A stretch of 64,000 nucleotides of DNA from Desulfurococcaceae archaeon (lineage in GTDB: Archaea > Thermoproteota > Thermoprotei_A > Sulfolobales > Desulfurococcaceae). The notes under the pieces were generated by a model. The model made no database searches and was not told where the DNA came from. It saw nothing but the letters and a program-made list of their open reading frames with translations. Position 1 is the stretch's first letter, and every line of letters starts with the position of its first letter. The position numbers and the translations under genes were made by a program. Location: NCBI GenBank assembly GCA_028275705.1, contig JAPWUD010000005.1, positions 1 to 64,000 on the forward strand, read 5' to 3'. Of this stretch, positions 26,807 through 37,016 are shown in pieces.

Positions 26807-29722
26807 ATGAACTATAAATCCATAATATTCACAATAGCCTTAATCTCCCTACTAATACCCATACTAACACCAGTACTACTAGTACTACCAATAGCGACCG
26901 CGCAAGTAAACTATACTATAACCAACATATACGGAACCACGACTTTCACCGATACAAGTGGCGCCACGCACGATAATGGAGTTTACCCTGGCGACACAAT
27001 TATAGTGGAGGTATATACACCATCCACAGCCACGTTTACCGTTAGAATTGTAAACACATATAATGACTCAATAGTATACGTTGCTCAAACAGTTAAACCC
27101 CCGGAGCCGGGATACGTAAATGTGACTCTAACACTTCCAAAGAAACTACCGGGATTAACTCAAGCGATAGACATACTGGAAGTACAATTAGTGGTGGCTG
27201 GATCGGTTGTTAACTGGAGATACTTATCTGTACTACCAATAATAGAGGTAACACCCTCGGTGACAACAATAGTTGATAGTACTGGAACCCCTATTACAGT
27301 TAAAGCAATAGTTTATGGATTACCAGAAGGTAAGTCGGTAGACGAAGTGGATATTGGTCCATATCCATACTACCCCGTAGACGCAGTAGCAGATGAAAAT
27401 GGAATGGTTGTCATCCCAATAACTCTACTCGATTTAACTGGTGAGGGTATACCGATGGATGTTTATACAGTATCATTCATAGCTCACTACGATATACCCC
27501 CGGAGTACTTTAGGAATACTACATTAACAATTAAACCACAAGTAGTAATTATTCCATCTAGCGGCAACGGCATATTCACAAGTATCCCAGGATATGATAT
27601 TGGGAATGATAAAATTGAAGTATTGGGATATGGGTTCCCTGCAAACACTAATGTGACGAATATAAGGTTAAGTAACACCAACTTCACAGCGGTATACTAT
27701 GACTTCCCATATCCACTAGACCCAGAATTCGCAAATATGACTGATGAATATGGATACTTCAAGGTGAGTGACTTATTGTCTATTATGCCAACAAACATGA
27801 CTGCTGGATTATACATACCAGTAGTATACCTGCCTGATACATCATACGAGTTCAGAAACGCCTACTACTTGGTTAGACCTATACTATTGTTCCTATATAA
27901 TGGCATGATCTACAAGACTTATCCGGTAGTTGTAATGCCGGGCACTGCGATAACTATGGTGGCGTTCGGATACTCTCCCGGCTACGATTGGTACGACTTA
28001 CACAATAATCTCACAGTTACTCTTGACATGGTATCACCGCTTACAGTGGTAGAGCTTGGGAGAGATGGTAATGTTACATTCACGATAACAATACCACCTG
28101 AAACCACTTTCGGCAGCCACTACATACACGGCATTGACTCTAGAGGCTACGAGTATAGTGTTGCAATAGTAGTTGGTGCGAAAGCGGTATTTGTAATAGA
28201 GTTAAAGCCCGGGACAAATGAAGTATGGGCAAGCTACAATAACACACACGTAGAGGCTTGCCCATGTGCAGTGTATGAAGGTAAGACATTCTGTGATGTC
28301 TGCGTGGTATACGCAGGTGCCTGTGACTATGTAGGCGACTATGTTGATGTTACACTATATGGTCTACAACCAGGCGAAACTCTCGTTAAACTATACCTCA
28401 ATACTACAGAGGTGCCCTCCACTCTAATAATAGGCAATACCACGGCGAATGCTTTAGGCACTATGGTATTCAAATTCCTAGTACCCTCAATACCGGAGGG
28501 TGCGTATACTATAAAGGTAGTTACGAGCGTCTCCGGCGAGATTAATGTTGCTTGGGCAAGGAGCCCTAGCATTAACTATATTGTGGTTAAGCCAAAGCTA
28601 CTACTAGTAACACTAGATAGTGATGTAACGAGTGGCAGTGGAGTGCTACCAGTGCTCGTTGGTTCGGGGATTGTGAGAGTTATTGGAACAGGGTTCACGC
28701 CTGGAGTATCGTTTGACACTATACTAGTCAACATGACTGATGCACTTAGAACACTATATACTAGTGTAAGGTATTGGAGTGTGGACTCTAATGGAATAAT
28801 TACTGGTGGAAGTGTAGAGGGCAAGGATATATATCCAGCGATATTATTCCCTGTACTGCAGCCGGGCAAGTACGAGGTTAGATTACTATACTACTATGGA
28901 ACAACCCCGAATTTATCAGATCCTGGATATATCTATGTAGTTAATAACCTAACATATGTAGCTACCAAGGAAGATGTTGAAAAGCTAAGCAATGAAATCA
29001 ACACAGGCTTCAACAACCTCAACACTCTCGTGAGCTCTGGATTCGCTAATACCCAAGCCTTGTTACAAACACTAGACACTAAGTTATCCGCAAAATTAGA
29101 CACTATAACAGTAAATCTATCCACGATAAGCAGTAAGCTAGATAGTGTAAACAAGAGCATTGGCGACGTAGCGAGTAAGATAGGCAGTATTGGTACTCAG
29201 TTGAACACAGTGTATGGATTGATATTATCACAAGGTGGTAAAGTAGATACAATACTGAGCTTAGTCAACGACATCCATACAAACATGACGTACGCTATGA
29301 TCAAACTAGACAAGATCGACGTCATAGTGAGTAAGTTAAGCGATATATCAACCAGTTTATCCACAATAAGTAGTAGTATTAATGCACTATCAGGTAAACT
29401 AGACGATGTAAAGAGCGCTGTTAACAGTGTATCCAGTAGTATAAGCGACTTAAGCAGCAAAGTTGCAGGACTAGACACGAAGATCACTGGATTAGACAGC
29501 AAGATGGACAGTGGGTTCAAGGGACTAGAAGCAAAGATCACATCACTCGACAGCAAAGTTGACACAAGATTTAACGAAGTATCTAGTAAAGTAGACAGTG
29601 CAAGCGGAGCAGCCTCCAACAGCATGTACATTGGAGTAATTGCAACATTCTTCGCACTACTAGCAATGATATTCGCCCTATTAGGATACAGCACAATTAG
29701 GAAGTCCGTTGTTCCAAAGTAG
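26807..29722 (+). CDS. large secreted surface protein (S-layer/stalk-like) with C-terminal coiled coil and TM anchor
   Basis: Signal peptide, long beta-rich region with sequons, about 220 aa coiled coil, terminal TM (MYIGVIATFFALLAMIFALLGY) plus basic tail. Confidence 0.65.
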   Translation: MNYKSIIFTIALISLLIPILTPVLLVLPIATAQVNYTITNIYGTTTFTDTSGATHDNGVYPGDTIIVEVYTPSTATFTVRIVNTYNDSIVYVAQTVKPPEPGYVNVTLTLPKKLPGLTQAIDILEVQLVVAGSVVNWRYLSVLPIIEVTPSVTTIVDSTGTPITVKAIVYGLPEGKSVDEVDIGPYPYYPVDAVADENGMVVIPITLLDLTGEGIPMDVYTVSFIAHYDIPPEYFRNTTLTIKPQVVIIPSSGNGIFTSIPGYDIGNDKIEVLGYGFPANTNVTNIRLSNTNFTAVYYDFPYPLDPEFANMTDEYGYFKVSDLLSIMPTNMTAGLYIPVVYLPDTSYEFRNAYYLVRPILLFLYNGMIYKTYPVVVMPGTAITMVAFGYSPGYDWYDLHNNLTVTLDMVSPLTVVELGRDGNVTFTITIPPETTFGSHYIHGIDSRGYEYSVAIVVGAKAVFVIELKPGTNEVWASYNNTHVEACPCAVYEGKTFCDVCVVYAGACDYVGDYVDVTLYGLQPGETLVKLYLNTTEVPSTLIIGNTTANALGTMVFKFLVPSIPEGAYTIKVVTSVSGEINVAWARSPSINYIVVKPKLLLVTLDSDVTSGSGVLPVLVGSGIVRVIGTGFTPGVSFDTILVNMTDALRTLYTSVRYWSVDSNGIITGGSVEGKDIYPAILFPVLQPGKYEVRLLYYYGTTPNLSDPGYIYVVNNLTYVATKEDVEKLSNEINTGFNNLNTLVSSGFANTQALLQTLDTKLSAKLDTITVNLSTISSKLDSVNKSIGDVASKIGSIGTQLNTVYGLILSQGGKVDTILSLVNDIHTNMTYAMIKLDKIDVIVSKLSDISTSLSTISSSINALSGKLDDVKSAVNSVSSSISDLSSKVAGLDTKITGLDSKMDSGFKGLEAKITSLDSKVDTRFNEVSSKVDSASGAASNSMYIGVIATFFALLAMIFALLGYSTIRKSVVPK

Positions 29723-29751
29723 TGGCTTAGAGCCCGGGGAAAACACAAATC

Positions 29752-29757
29752 TTTTTT
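29752..29757 (+). terminator. oligo-T terminator downstream of surface protein gene
   Basis: TTTTTT followed by pyrimidine-rich ccctctccctcctt after stop at 29722. Confidence 0.45.
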
Positions 29758-29778
29758 CCCTCTCCCTCCTTAAACCCT

Positions 29779-30720
29779 CTACCCAGACCTCCTAGCTTCA
29801 ATTACTCGTCTTAGCTTTCTATAGGTAAACGTAGTGATAACTACATCTAGGATTAACAGTATTGTAGGGATTAATGTAGCTAGTATAGAGTACCCTGGCT
29901 TCTCCGTGAACTCTGCTTTATAGTATATAAGCGTGGTGTTTACAAGTGGACTACTCGAAAACACTGTTATATTTAGTGAACCAGAGGTGAGGTAGAATGA
30001 CTTACTCAAGGCTAGCTCTCGGTAAACTCCACTAGGGGTGTTAATAGATAAAACAACTATTGGCACCACTGGATCCTGTAGGTTGACTCTAAATGCCACT
30101 AGGTATACCTTGCCGAAACCACCAGCAATATCATCCCTCACATTATATACAATCTGCGGTATACCCGTCTCGTTTACCACACCATACTTTAAATCCCTGA
30201 AGTAAACACTCTTAAAGTCCTCGCGGAAGGAGAATCCACAATTAAATCCATCATTTACATAGAGTAGTAGGGTGAGAGTTGGCATTAGGAATAATAATGT
30301 GAGGACAACTAGTAGTGCTATACGCATAGGTGAAGTAGAGGAGAGAATCCTTCTAAATCTTTGAAAGTTGAGTACAAAGAGTACTGTTGACAATGCCACT
30401 ACTGCGAGAACATAGATACTTGGACCCCTTGCAAGCACAATAGCGTAGTCCCCTGTCCCGCGAACTCTAATCAACCCTGGAATACCGCTTACAATACCCG
30501 TCACTCCACTAGTCTCAATAGTGCTCTGCACTGAGACAAGTACCTGCGGCTTGAGATAAGTGAAGAAAACCCTCTCAGTATCTAAGGGGTAAATCCAAGT
30601 GTACTCAGTATTGTAGTCAACGTAGACCACAAGTATCGAAGTTACAGCAAACACTAAAAACAACAAAGCAACCAATAGGCCACTTCGAGAAAACTCAATT
30701 ACAATCCTCTTTTCACCCAT
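29779..30720 (-). CDS. predicted membrane protein, unknown function
   Basis: 313 aa, several TM helices, convergent to the surface protein. Confidence 0.6.
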   Translation of the reverse strand: MGEKRIVIEFSRSGLLVALLFLVFAVTSILVVYVDYNTEYTWIYPLDTERVFFTYLKPQVLVSVQSTIETSGVTGIVSGIPGLIRVRGTGDYAIVLARGPSIYVLAVVALSTVLFVLNFQRFRRILSSTSPMRIALLVVLTLLFLMPTLTLLLYVNDGFNCGFSFREDFKSVYFRDLKYGVVNETGIPQIVYNVRDDIAGGFGKVYLVAFRVNLQDPVVPIVVLSINTPSGVYRELALSKSFYLTSGSLNITVFSSSPLVNTTLIYYKAEFTEKPGYSILATLIPTILLILDVVITTFTYRKLRRVIEARRSG

Positions 30721-30805
30721 TTAAAACACCCTTCATCCACACATATAGACTAATAACAACAGTAATTTTTAAAACCACCTAGAGAATAATAAGTAAAATA
30801 GAGAA

Positions 30806-30915
30806 GCCGCCGTAGCTCAGCCCGGCAGAGCGCCGGACTCATACGGGTTGTGTGTAGTAGCGGAGTCGGCCCAGGGGAGATCCGGTTGTCCCGGGTTCAA
30901 ATCCCGGCGGCGGCA
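30806..30915 (+). tRNA. tRNA-Met(CAT) with about 36-nt intron
   Basis: GCCGCCGTAGCTCAGCCCGGCAGAGCGCCGGACTCATA...ATCCGGTTGTCCCGGGTTCAAATCCCGGCGGCGGCA; intron about 30844-30879 at canonical 37/38 position. Confidence 0.88.
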
Positions 30916-30962
30916 TTCTAGTTAAATGCAATTTGTTTTTAAGCTCAGGATTCTACTAGAAT

Positions 30963-32006
30963 ATGGTGTTACTCGTGGGTGAAATACCTGATTTTGCATA
31001 TGGATTGGTTAAGGCATTAGATGTGCGTGAGCGGAGTATACATGAGTTACTATTGGAGATGAGTAATGCATCATTCCAGGGTAGAGCTCTTGGTGAGGCG
31101 TATAGGGTATTAATAGATATGTTCGACGACCCCGAGAACACTATATTTCTCGGTTTAGCGGGCTCTATGAGTACTGCTGGGATGTGGAGGATTATTAAGT
31201 GGCTTATAGAGGAGCGATATGTAGATGTAGTTGTATCCACAGGGGCTATTATAAGTGAGGACATATATGAAGCAATGGGCTTTAAGTACTACAAGGTAAA
31301 CCCATGTATAGATGATGAAATGCTACTCGAGAGGAAGTATGATAGATTCTACGACACAGTTGCGAGTGAGCTAGACTATAGGAGGATGGAGGGGCTTATA
31401 GGAGAGTTCGTGGAAACCCTCCCCGGAGACCGCGTCTACTCAACACCAGAGTTTCTATACGAGTTTGGTAGATTCCTAGATGAGAGGGGTGTAGATAGTA
31501 TTGTGGCGGCAGCCTATAGAGCTAGAGTACCAGTATTCTCACCAGCACTAGTTGATAGTGGGTATGGCATGGCCCTACTACTCGCGTATAGAAGGGGTAA
31601 GAGGATAACTATAGACATGGTTAGAGACTTCTACCAGCTCGTAGAGATTGGGAGAATAGCTAGGAAAGTCTCAGCAATATATATTGGCGGCGGAGTACCG
31701 AAAGACTATGTAAACCTAATGACAGTTGCTCAAACACTAATAGCTGAGTACGAGGAGAAAAAACACGACTACTACAAGGGATTCGAGTACATAGTGCAGT
31801 TTACAACAGACCTACCACAATGGGGTGGATTAAGTGGGGCAACACTAGAAGAGGCTGTAAGCTGGGGCAAAGTCTCACCACGAGCGAAGAAGAGAGTTGT
31901 ACATGTAGATGCAACAATAGCACTACCAATAATAACGCATGGATTAGTAACGGGTGGAGTAAAGAGGAGAAAACCAAGCGATGTTTTAAAAGCAATAATA
32001 CCCTAG
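30963..32006 (+). CDS. deoxyhypusine synthase
   Basis: GLAGSMSTAGM, VSTGAIISEDIYE, IGGGVPKDYVN motifs. Confidence 0.94.
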   Translation: MVLLVGEIPDFAYGLVKALDVRERSIHELLLEMSNASFQGRALGEAYRVLIDMFDDPENTIFLGLAGSMSTAGMWRIIKWLIEERYVDVVVSTGAIISEDIYEAMGFKYYKVNPCIDDEMLLERKYDRFYDTVASELDYRRMEGLIGEFVETLPGDRVYSTPEFLYEFGRFLDERGVDSIVAAAYRARVPVFSPALVDSGYGMALLLAYRRGKRITIDMVRDFYQLVEIGRIARKVSAIYIGGGVPKDYVNLMTVAQTLIAEYEEKKHDYYKGFEYIVQFTTDLPQWGGLSGATLEEAVSWGKVSPRAKKRVVHVDATIALPIITHGLVTGGVKRRKPSDVLKAIIP

Positions 32007-32326
32007 TCTACACTTAGAATAATGAACCTAGGTGTAGAAGCGAGTGGATTTCTCCACCTAGGGCAACGACTCGGTTTCCTTGGTTTATCGAGATCCCTGA
32101 ATACATAGCCGCACTTCCTGCAGAATGGAGGATCCATGGCTAAGTACTCTCTACCACCACTCCTCGCTCTAATTGATTTAGCTATGTGGACTAAGTGCTC
32201 GTATAATTCTCTAGCATTAACCTCTACTCCTATAGCACTAGATATTTCATCAACCGTCAATGGCTTACTCGTGTTTCTCAAGACTTGGATTATTCGCTCT
32301 CGAATTGTTAAATCCAATAAAACCAC
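32003..32326 (-). CDS. winged-helix plus zinc-ribbon-like predicted regulator
   Basis: TIRERIIQVLRNTSKPLTVDEISSAIGV; FCRKCGYVFRDLDKPRKPSRCPRW. Confidence 0.7.
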   Translation of the reverse strand: MVLLDLTIRERIIQVLRNTSKPLTVDEISSAIGVEVNARELYEHLVHIAKSIRARSGGREYLAMDPPFCRKCGYVFRDLDKPRKPSRCPRWRNPLASTPRFIILSVD

Positions 32327-32863
32327 TTACTTCAAGGACTCGCGGTATCTCTCAATAGCCTTCCTAATCTTCTCGAGAGCAAACTCCCTGTTCTTCCAGC
32401 CTATAACCTTAACCCATTTACCCCTCTCAAGCTCCTTGTAGTGTGCGAAGAAGTGCTCAATTCTCTCCTTCAACGCGTCTGGTAGGTCAGCTATGTCCCT
32501 TACATTCCTATACCTAGGATCTATCTTGTCCGCGGGGACAGCAACTATTTTCGCATCAAACCCCTTCTCATCCTGCGTCTCTAAAACCCCTATGGGCCTC
32601 ACCCTTATCACAGAGCCCGGTAGCAACTGATCCTGAGAAATCACCAGTACATCAACGGGGTCTCCATCCTCCTCCAGAGTTCCAGGTACAAATCCATAGT
32701 TAAATGGATACACCATCGAGGTGTATAGTATTCTATCTACGAATAAAACACCCGTCTCTTTGTCTAGTTCATACTTCACCCCACTATTCATGGGTATTTC
32801 AATTAATACATTCACTTCCTCGGGCGCCTTCTCACCAGGCCCTATTTTGCCATGTAGACTCAT
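32327..32863 (-). CDS. ppa: inorganic pyrophosphatase
   Basis: [25 protein letters not shown] motif. Confidence 0.97.
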   Translation of the reverse strand: MSLHGKIGPGEKAPEEVNVLIEIPMNSGVKYELDKETGVLFVDRILYTSMVYPFNYGFVPGTLEEDGDPVDVLVISQDQLLPGSVIRVRPIGVLETQDEKGFDAKIVAVPADKIDPRYRNVRDIADLPDALKERIEHFFAHYKELERGKWVKVIGWKNREFALEKIRKAIERYRESLK

Positions 32864-32913
32864 AGTATACACCATTACAATACTATTGAGGCGTAGAATA
32901 AAAACCTTAAAGA

Positions 32914-33789
32914 CTACCTCAATAAACTACCCAGGAGACTCGGTATCTGGGATGGAGTGTCAGCCACTATTATTCCAGATTCTTCAAGCGTCCTCCTCTT
33001 AGATGAGTAGTCTCCAATACCCATAGATATAATTGCACCTGCATGCCCCATTCTCTTACCTGGAGGCGCTGTTCTACCAGCAATATAGGCTACCACAGGC
33101 TTCCTCACACTGAGCCCCCTATAGTACAATGCAAACCTCTCCTCAGCATCACCACCAATCTCTCCAACTAGTACAACAGCCTCAGTACCCTGATCTCTTA
33201 GAAACATGTCGTAAACATCAATAAAGTCCAATCCCGTAACAGGGTCTCCGCCAAGCCCAACAACTGTTGACACCCCAAAACCCTGTTTACCCAGTTCACG
33301 TGCAATTTCATAAGTTAGAGTCCCACTCCTTGAGACCAAGCCTATTGAGCCCCTCTTGAATACGTGTCCAGGCATTATCCCCAGTTTACACTCCCCAACT
33401 GTTAGTAAGCCAGGCGTGTTCGGCCCCACAATCACCACCCCCTTCTTCCTCGCGTAGTTAATGAATTTTAATTCATCGTGTAGTGGAATACCCTCAGTAA
33501 TTACAACCACAGTCTTCAACCCAGAGTCTACGGCTTCATATACAGCGTCGGGTGCAAACCTAGCTGGTACGAAGACTATGGATGCATCAATAGAACCCTG
33601 CTCTCTAATGGCCTCCTCAATGGTGTTATACACTGGCACCCCGTGTACATACATACCTCTCTTACCGGGTGAAGTTCCAGCAACAATCTTTGTTCCATAG
33701 TCAAGCATTAACTTAGTGTGGAAAGCCCCCTCTCTCCCCGTAATACCCTGTACAATAACCCTTGTCGATGAATCTACAAGAATCCCCAC
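32914..33789 (-). CDS. sucD: succinyl-CoA (ADP/GDP-forming) ligase alpha subunit
   Basis: [61 protein letters not shown]. Confidence 0.96.
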   Translation of the reverse strand: MGILVDSSTRVIVQGITGREGAFHTKLMLDYGTKIVAGTSPGKRGMYVHGVPVYNTIEEAIREQGSIDASIVFVPARFAPDAVYEAVDSGLKTVVVITEGIPLHDELKFINYARKKGVVIVGPNTPGLLTVGECKLGIMPGHVFKRGSIGLVSRSGTLTYEIARELGKQGFGVSTVVGLGGDPVTGLDFIDVYDMFLRDQGTEAVVLVGEIGGDAEERFALYYRGLSVRKPVVAYIAGRTAPPGKRMGHAGAIISMGIGDYSSKRRTLEESGIIVADTPSQIPSLLGSLLR

Positions 33790-33791
33790 AA

Positions 33792-34925
33792 CTACCCCCT
33801 CCTAGATGCTTCTACAGCTGCTTTAACAGCCTCATCCATCTCTACATAGGAGTCAATATTGTGTTCCCTGAGAATACGCCTCCCCTCCTCTTCATTTGTT
33901 CCAAGCATTCTAACAATAATGGGCTTTAACCCACCCACCTCTCCCAATGCATCAACAATACCCAATGCTACTTCATCACACCTCGTTATACCTCCAAATA
34001 TATTTACGAGTAGAACTCTACTCCTCGGATGCTGCAGCATTAGCTTAACAGCTTCTTTAACTCTATCCCTCGTAGCACCACCACCAATATCCAGGAAGTT
34101 TGCCGGTCTCCCACCATAGTAGAGTATGGAATCCATAGTCGCCATAGTTAACCCCGCTCCATTACTAATAACCCCGATATCACCATCAAGCTCTACGTAG
34201 CTAAAACCCAACTCCTTAGCCCTCCTCTCGAAATCCAAGTACTCTCTACCATGTAGTTTCTGGAGTTCAGGGTGTCTCTGTAGGCTATTGTCGTCAACTA
34301 TGATCTTGGCGTCAACCGCGACTACTCTCCCATCACATGTGAGTACGAGGGGGTTGAACTCGACTAGTTCAGCGTCGTGTTCAACCATGATCCTATACAT
34401 AGACTTCAGTAGGGAATCCAAGTCCCCGATAAGACTCCAAGGTAGGTTTAAAGCAGTAAGGGCAATCCTAGCCATGTAGCTTGTATAGCCAACCTCTGGG
34501 TCTATGTATATACGCTTGATTTTACCTGGATACCTCCTCGCCAAATCCTCGATTTCAACTCCACCCATCTCGGAGACCAAGAATACAGGCTTACGCGCAG
34601 CTCTATCAATAGTTAGCGATAGGTATAGTTCACGCGATATACAAATCTTCTCCTCCACTAAAACAGCACTAACTTTAACACCACGTATTTCACTAGATAG
34701 TAGCCTAGATGCAACCTCTACGGCTTCCTCAGGTGAAGATGCAAACTTAACTCCTCCAGCTAAACCCCTACCACCAACTAAAACCTGGGCTTTAACAACA
34801 ACTTCTCCACCAACCTCACTAGCCACTTGTCTAGCTTCGAGTGGAGTAAAAGCAACTCTCCCACGCGGCACTGGTACACCATACTGTTTAGCAATGTTTT
34901 TAGCCTCATACTCATAGAGCTTCAA
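33792..34925 (-). CDS. sucC: succinyl-CoA ligase beta subunit
   Basis: MKLYEYEAKNIAKQYGVPVPRG; NGAGLTMATMD; NIFGGITRCDEVA. Confidence 0.96.
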   Translation of the reverse strand: MKLYEYEAKNIAKQYGVPVPRGRVAFTPLEARQVASEVGGEVVVKAQVLVGGRGLAGGVKFASSPEEAVEVASRLLSSEIRGVKVSAVLVEEKICISRELYLSLTIDRAARKPVFLVSEMGGVEIEDLARRYPGKIKRIYIDPEVGYTSYMARIALTALNLPWSLIGDLDSLLKSMYRIMVEHDAELVEFNPLVLTCDGRVVAVDAKIIVDDNSLQRHPELQKLHGREYLDFERRAKELGFSYVELDGDIGVISNGAGLTMATMDSILYYGGRPANFLDIGGGATRDRVKEAVKLMLQHPRSRVLLVNIFGGITRCDEVALGIVDALGEVGGLKPIIVRMLGTNEEEGRRILREHNIDSYVEMDEAVKAAVEASRRG

Positions 34926-35036
34926 TTAAAACCACCAATTATATTGGAGAAATCAAAGTCAAAAATACCTAATCACTATGACCGATACAAGGGATAATAG
35001 AGTATAAACTACCAGGTGGGATCATTGGATAATAGT

Positions 35037-35120
35037 GCGGGGGGTGGGATTTGAACCCACGCAGGCCTACGCCACCGGGTCCTCAACCCGACCCCTTTGA
35101 CCAGGCTCGGGCACCCCCGC
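35037..35120 (-). tRNA. tRNA-Leu(GAG), class II
   Basis: GCGGGGGTGCCCGAGCCTGGTCAAAGGGGTCGGGTTGAGGACCCGGTGGCGTAGGCCTGCGTGGGTTCAAATCCCACCCCCCGC; loop TTGAGGA, long variable arm. Confidence 0.95.
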
Positions 35121-36560
35121 ATCCTTTTTTAATTGATTTCTAGCAGGGTTATAAACGTAGTCTAGTGGATTTGCAACTACTTCTCTAACTGCTTTAACAG
35201 CATACTCATATAACTCCCTTGTTATTGCCCCCCTCTGATAAAGCGATTCTAGCTCTTCTACATCAATTATTTTCACCTCGTTTGGGGGAGTGATAGCGAT
35301 ATCTATGAGTAAGTCATGATACTTCACAATTGTTGATGAAATCTCGGGTGGTGTATTGATGTTTATATATGTTCCAAGCCAGTTGCCGCCTCTATAGTAG
35401 TTGTGCACTACGTATGGAGAGCCAGTTTTCACCACCATGTAGTCTACGTCTCCAGCTTTCTTCTCAACGCCTAGTCCATCATAGACTCCTGGAGTGCGCA
35501 TATACCTCTCGAGAATAATGAGTAGTTCACTACTATTGAACTCGGCTTTCAACACTCTACCGGGCTGTAGTTTTAAGACTTCACCTGTTGGCTTAATGTG
35601 GTATATATCTACTCTCTCGGTGTTTCTAATGGATTTATATATATAGTTTAATACACCAAGCCCTGTATTCTCCCCTCTACCGTTTAGAATCGGGGTTAAA
35701 ACGTACTCAGCAAAGTCTACTAAGTCGCTGTAACCCATAGACTTTAAGCTATGGTGGTAATCTATAGTGAAAGAAACACCTCTCCTAATTTCATCGAGCT
35801 TCAACTTCGCTAGACTCGTTAATCCAATAATCCCTAAAAACTCCCCTTCTCTAATCTTCAATGGTTCCCTGAAACCCTCCACTCTACTCAATATGCTCTT
35901 ATACTCCTCTATAAGTGAGTTGATTTCACGGGTTATTTCCTCAACGCCTGCATATCTCGAGCTACTCCTAAAGTGTACTCCAACTCCAGAACCCATGAGC
36001 TTTGAAGCAGCTATCGCGGATAGCCTTGCTTTAACCTCAGGCTCACGTATATGCTCTGAAAACGATACTTTACTCTCTCCATGAATTAGAGCAAGCCTCT
36101 TACCCACTATTCTAAAGTTCTTCGTTAATACAAGGTTTTCACCGGGTTTTAATACAGGGTGTTTAACGCCAACAATTACCCTTGACCCCTCATTCTCTCT
36201 GCAAGGTATTAAAACACCCTTAGCTTCCCCAATATCAACGATGCATTGATCGCCACGCTTCTCCACCACTACCCCAAGGTAGACACTATGTAGCTCGGGC
36301 TTTGCCTCCCACTCGTAGACATAGACTAGCTTAGAGACAATGGAGTCTACTACACTCTTAGCCTCCCTTGGAAACCCAACAATGAGTAATTCATCAGGGT
36401 TCTCAGTGTCTTTAACAGTGACATCGCATGGACTTGTATCAAACTCTATGCCCAGTCTCTCACGGATCTTCTCACTCGCTTCAACTAGTTTAAAGCCTTC
36501 ATCATGGAGTATTTTTGAAACTGCAGTAGAGTATATTCCACGAACTCTAACGTATACCAT
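35067..36560 (-). CDS. FAU-1-like probable ribonuclease (RNase E/G-like plus DUF402)
   Basis: S1-like VVVEKRGDQCIVDIGEAKGVLIP; DUF402-like VHNYYRGGNWLGTYININTPPEIS...YHDLLIDIAITPPNEVKIIDVEELE; 3' end lies inside tRNA-Leu. Confidence 0.85.
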   Translation of the reverse strand: MVYVRVRGIYSTAVSKILHDEGFKLVEASEKIRERLGIEFDTSPCDVTVKDTENPDELLIVGFPREAKSVVDSIVSKLVYVYEWEAKPELHSVYLGVVVEKRGDQCIVDIGEAKGVLIPCRENEGSRVIVGVKHPVLKPGENLVLTKNFRIVGKRLALIHGESKVSFSEHIREPEVKARLSAIAASKLMGSGVGVHFRSSSRYAGVEEITREINSLIEEYKSILSRVEGFREPLKIREGEFLGIIGLTSLAKLKLDEIRRGVSFTIDYHHSLKSMGYSDLVDFAEYVLTPILNGRGENTGLGVLNYIYKSIRNTERVDIYHIKPTGEVLKLQPGRVLKAEFNSSELLIILERYMRTPGVYDGLGVEKKAGDVDYMVVKTGSPYVVHNYYRGGNWLGTYININTPPEISSTIVKYHDLLIDIAITPPNEVKIIDVEELESLYQRGAITRELYEYAVKAVREVVANPLDYVYNPARNQLKKDAGVPEPGQRGRVEDPVA

Positions 36561-36604
36561 ACCTCCTAAACCCACGTAATTTAAAACCTCTATTGATAAC
36601 TAGT

Positions 36605-36883
36605 CTAGTCTTTAACAGTCTCAAGTAGTGCAATTACTTGCCATATCTTAGTCCTAGCGCTGAGAGGCATATTTGGGTCTTGGCTCACCTGGTCTAGTGC
36701 ACTAATGGCATTAGCAGCTCTCACACCTGGTGAATACTTCTCATCTCTCAAGTGGTTGAGGGCCTCTGTAGCTGCCCTCCTAATATTCCTCGGTACAGCG
36801 GTGTCGTTAATAATACTTATAAGCATGTATACAGCACTCTTGATCCTCGCTTCACTATCCATTACACGGCTCAATCCAACCAC
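36605..36883 (-). CDS. UPF0147 family protein
   Basis: [21 protein letters not shown]...[27 protein letters not shown]. Confidence 0.9.
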   Translation of the reverse strand: MVGLSRVMDSEARIKSAVYMLISIINDTAVPRNIRRAATEALNHLRDEKYSPGVRAANAISALDQVSQDPNMPLSARTKIWQVIALLETVKD

Positions 36884-37016
36884 CCCCTGGAATGTGAGTT
36901 ATAAGTGGAGTCTAATACACACTAAAATTGTTTAAGCTACCTAGATTAATATGTTTTTATGGTTGAAATAACCCGCTTTTATAGGTGGGAGTAGAGAGGT
37001 TTATATGGTGGGGTAA

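Noticed and set aside
29197-29748. 183-aa minus-strand ORF opposite the coiled-coil region
   Set aside because: Composition (S/L-rich) is explained by antisense of heptad codons.
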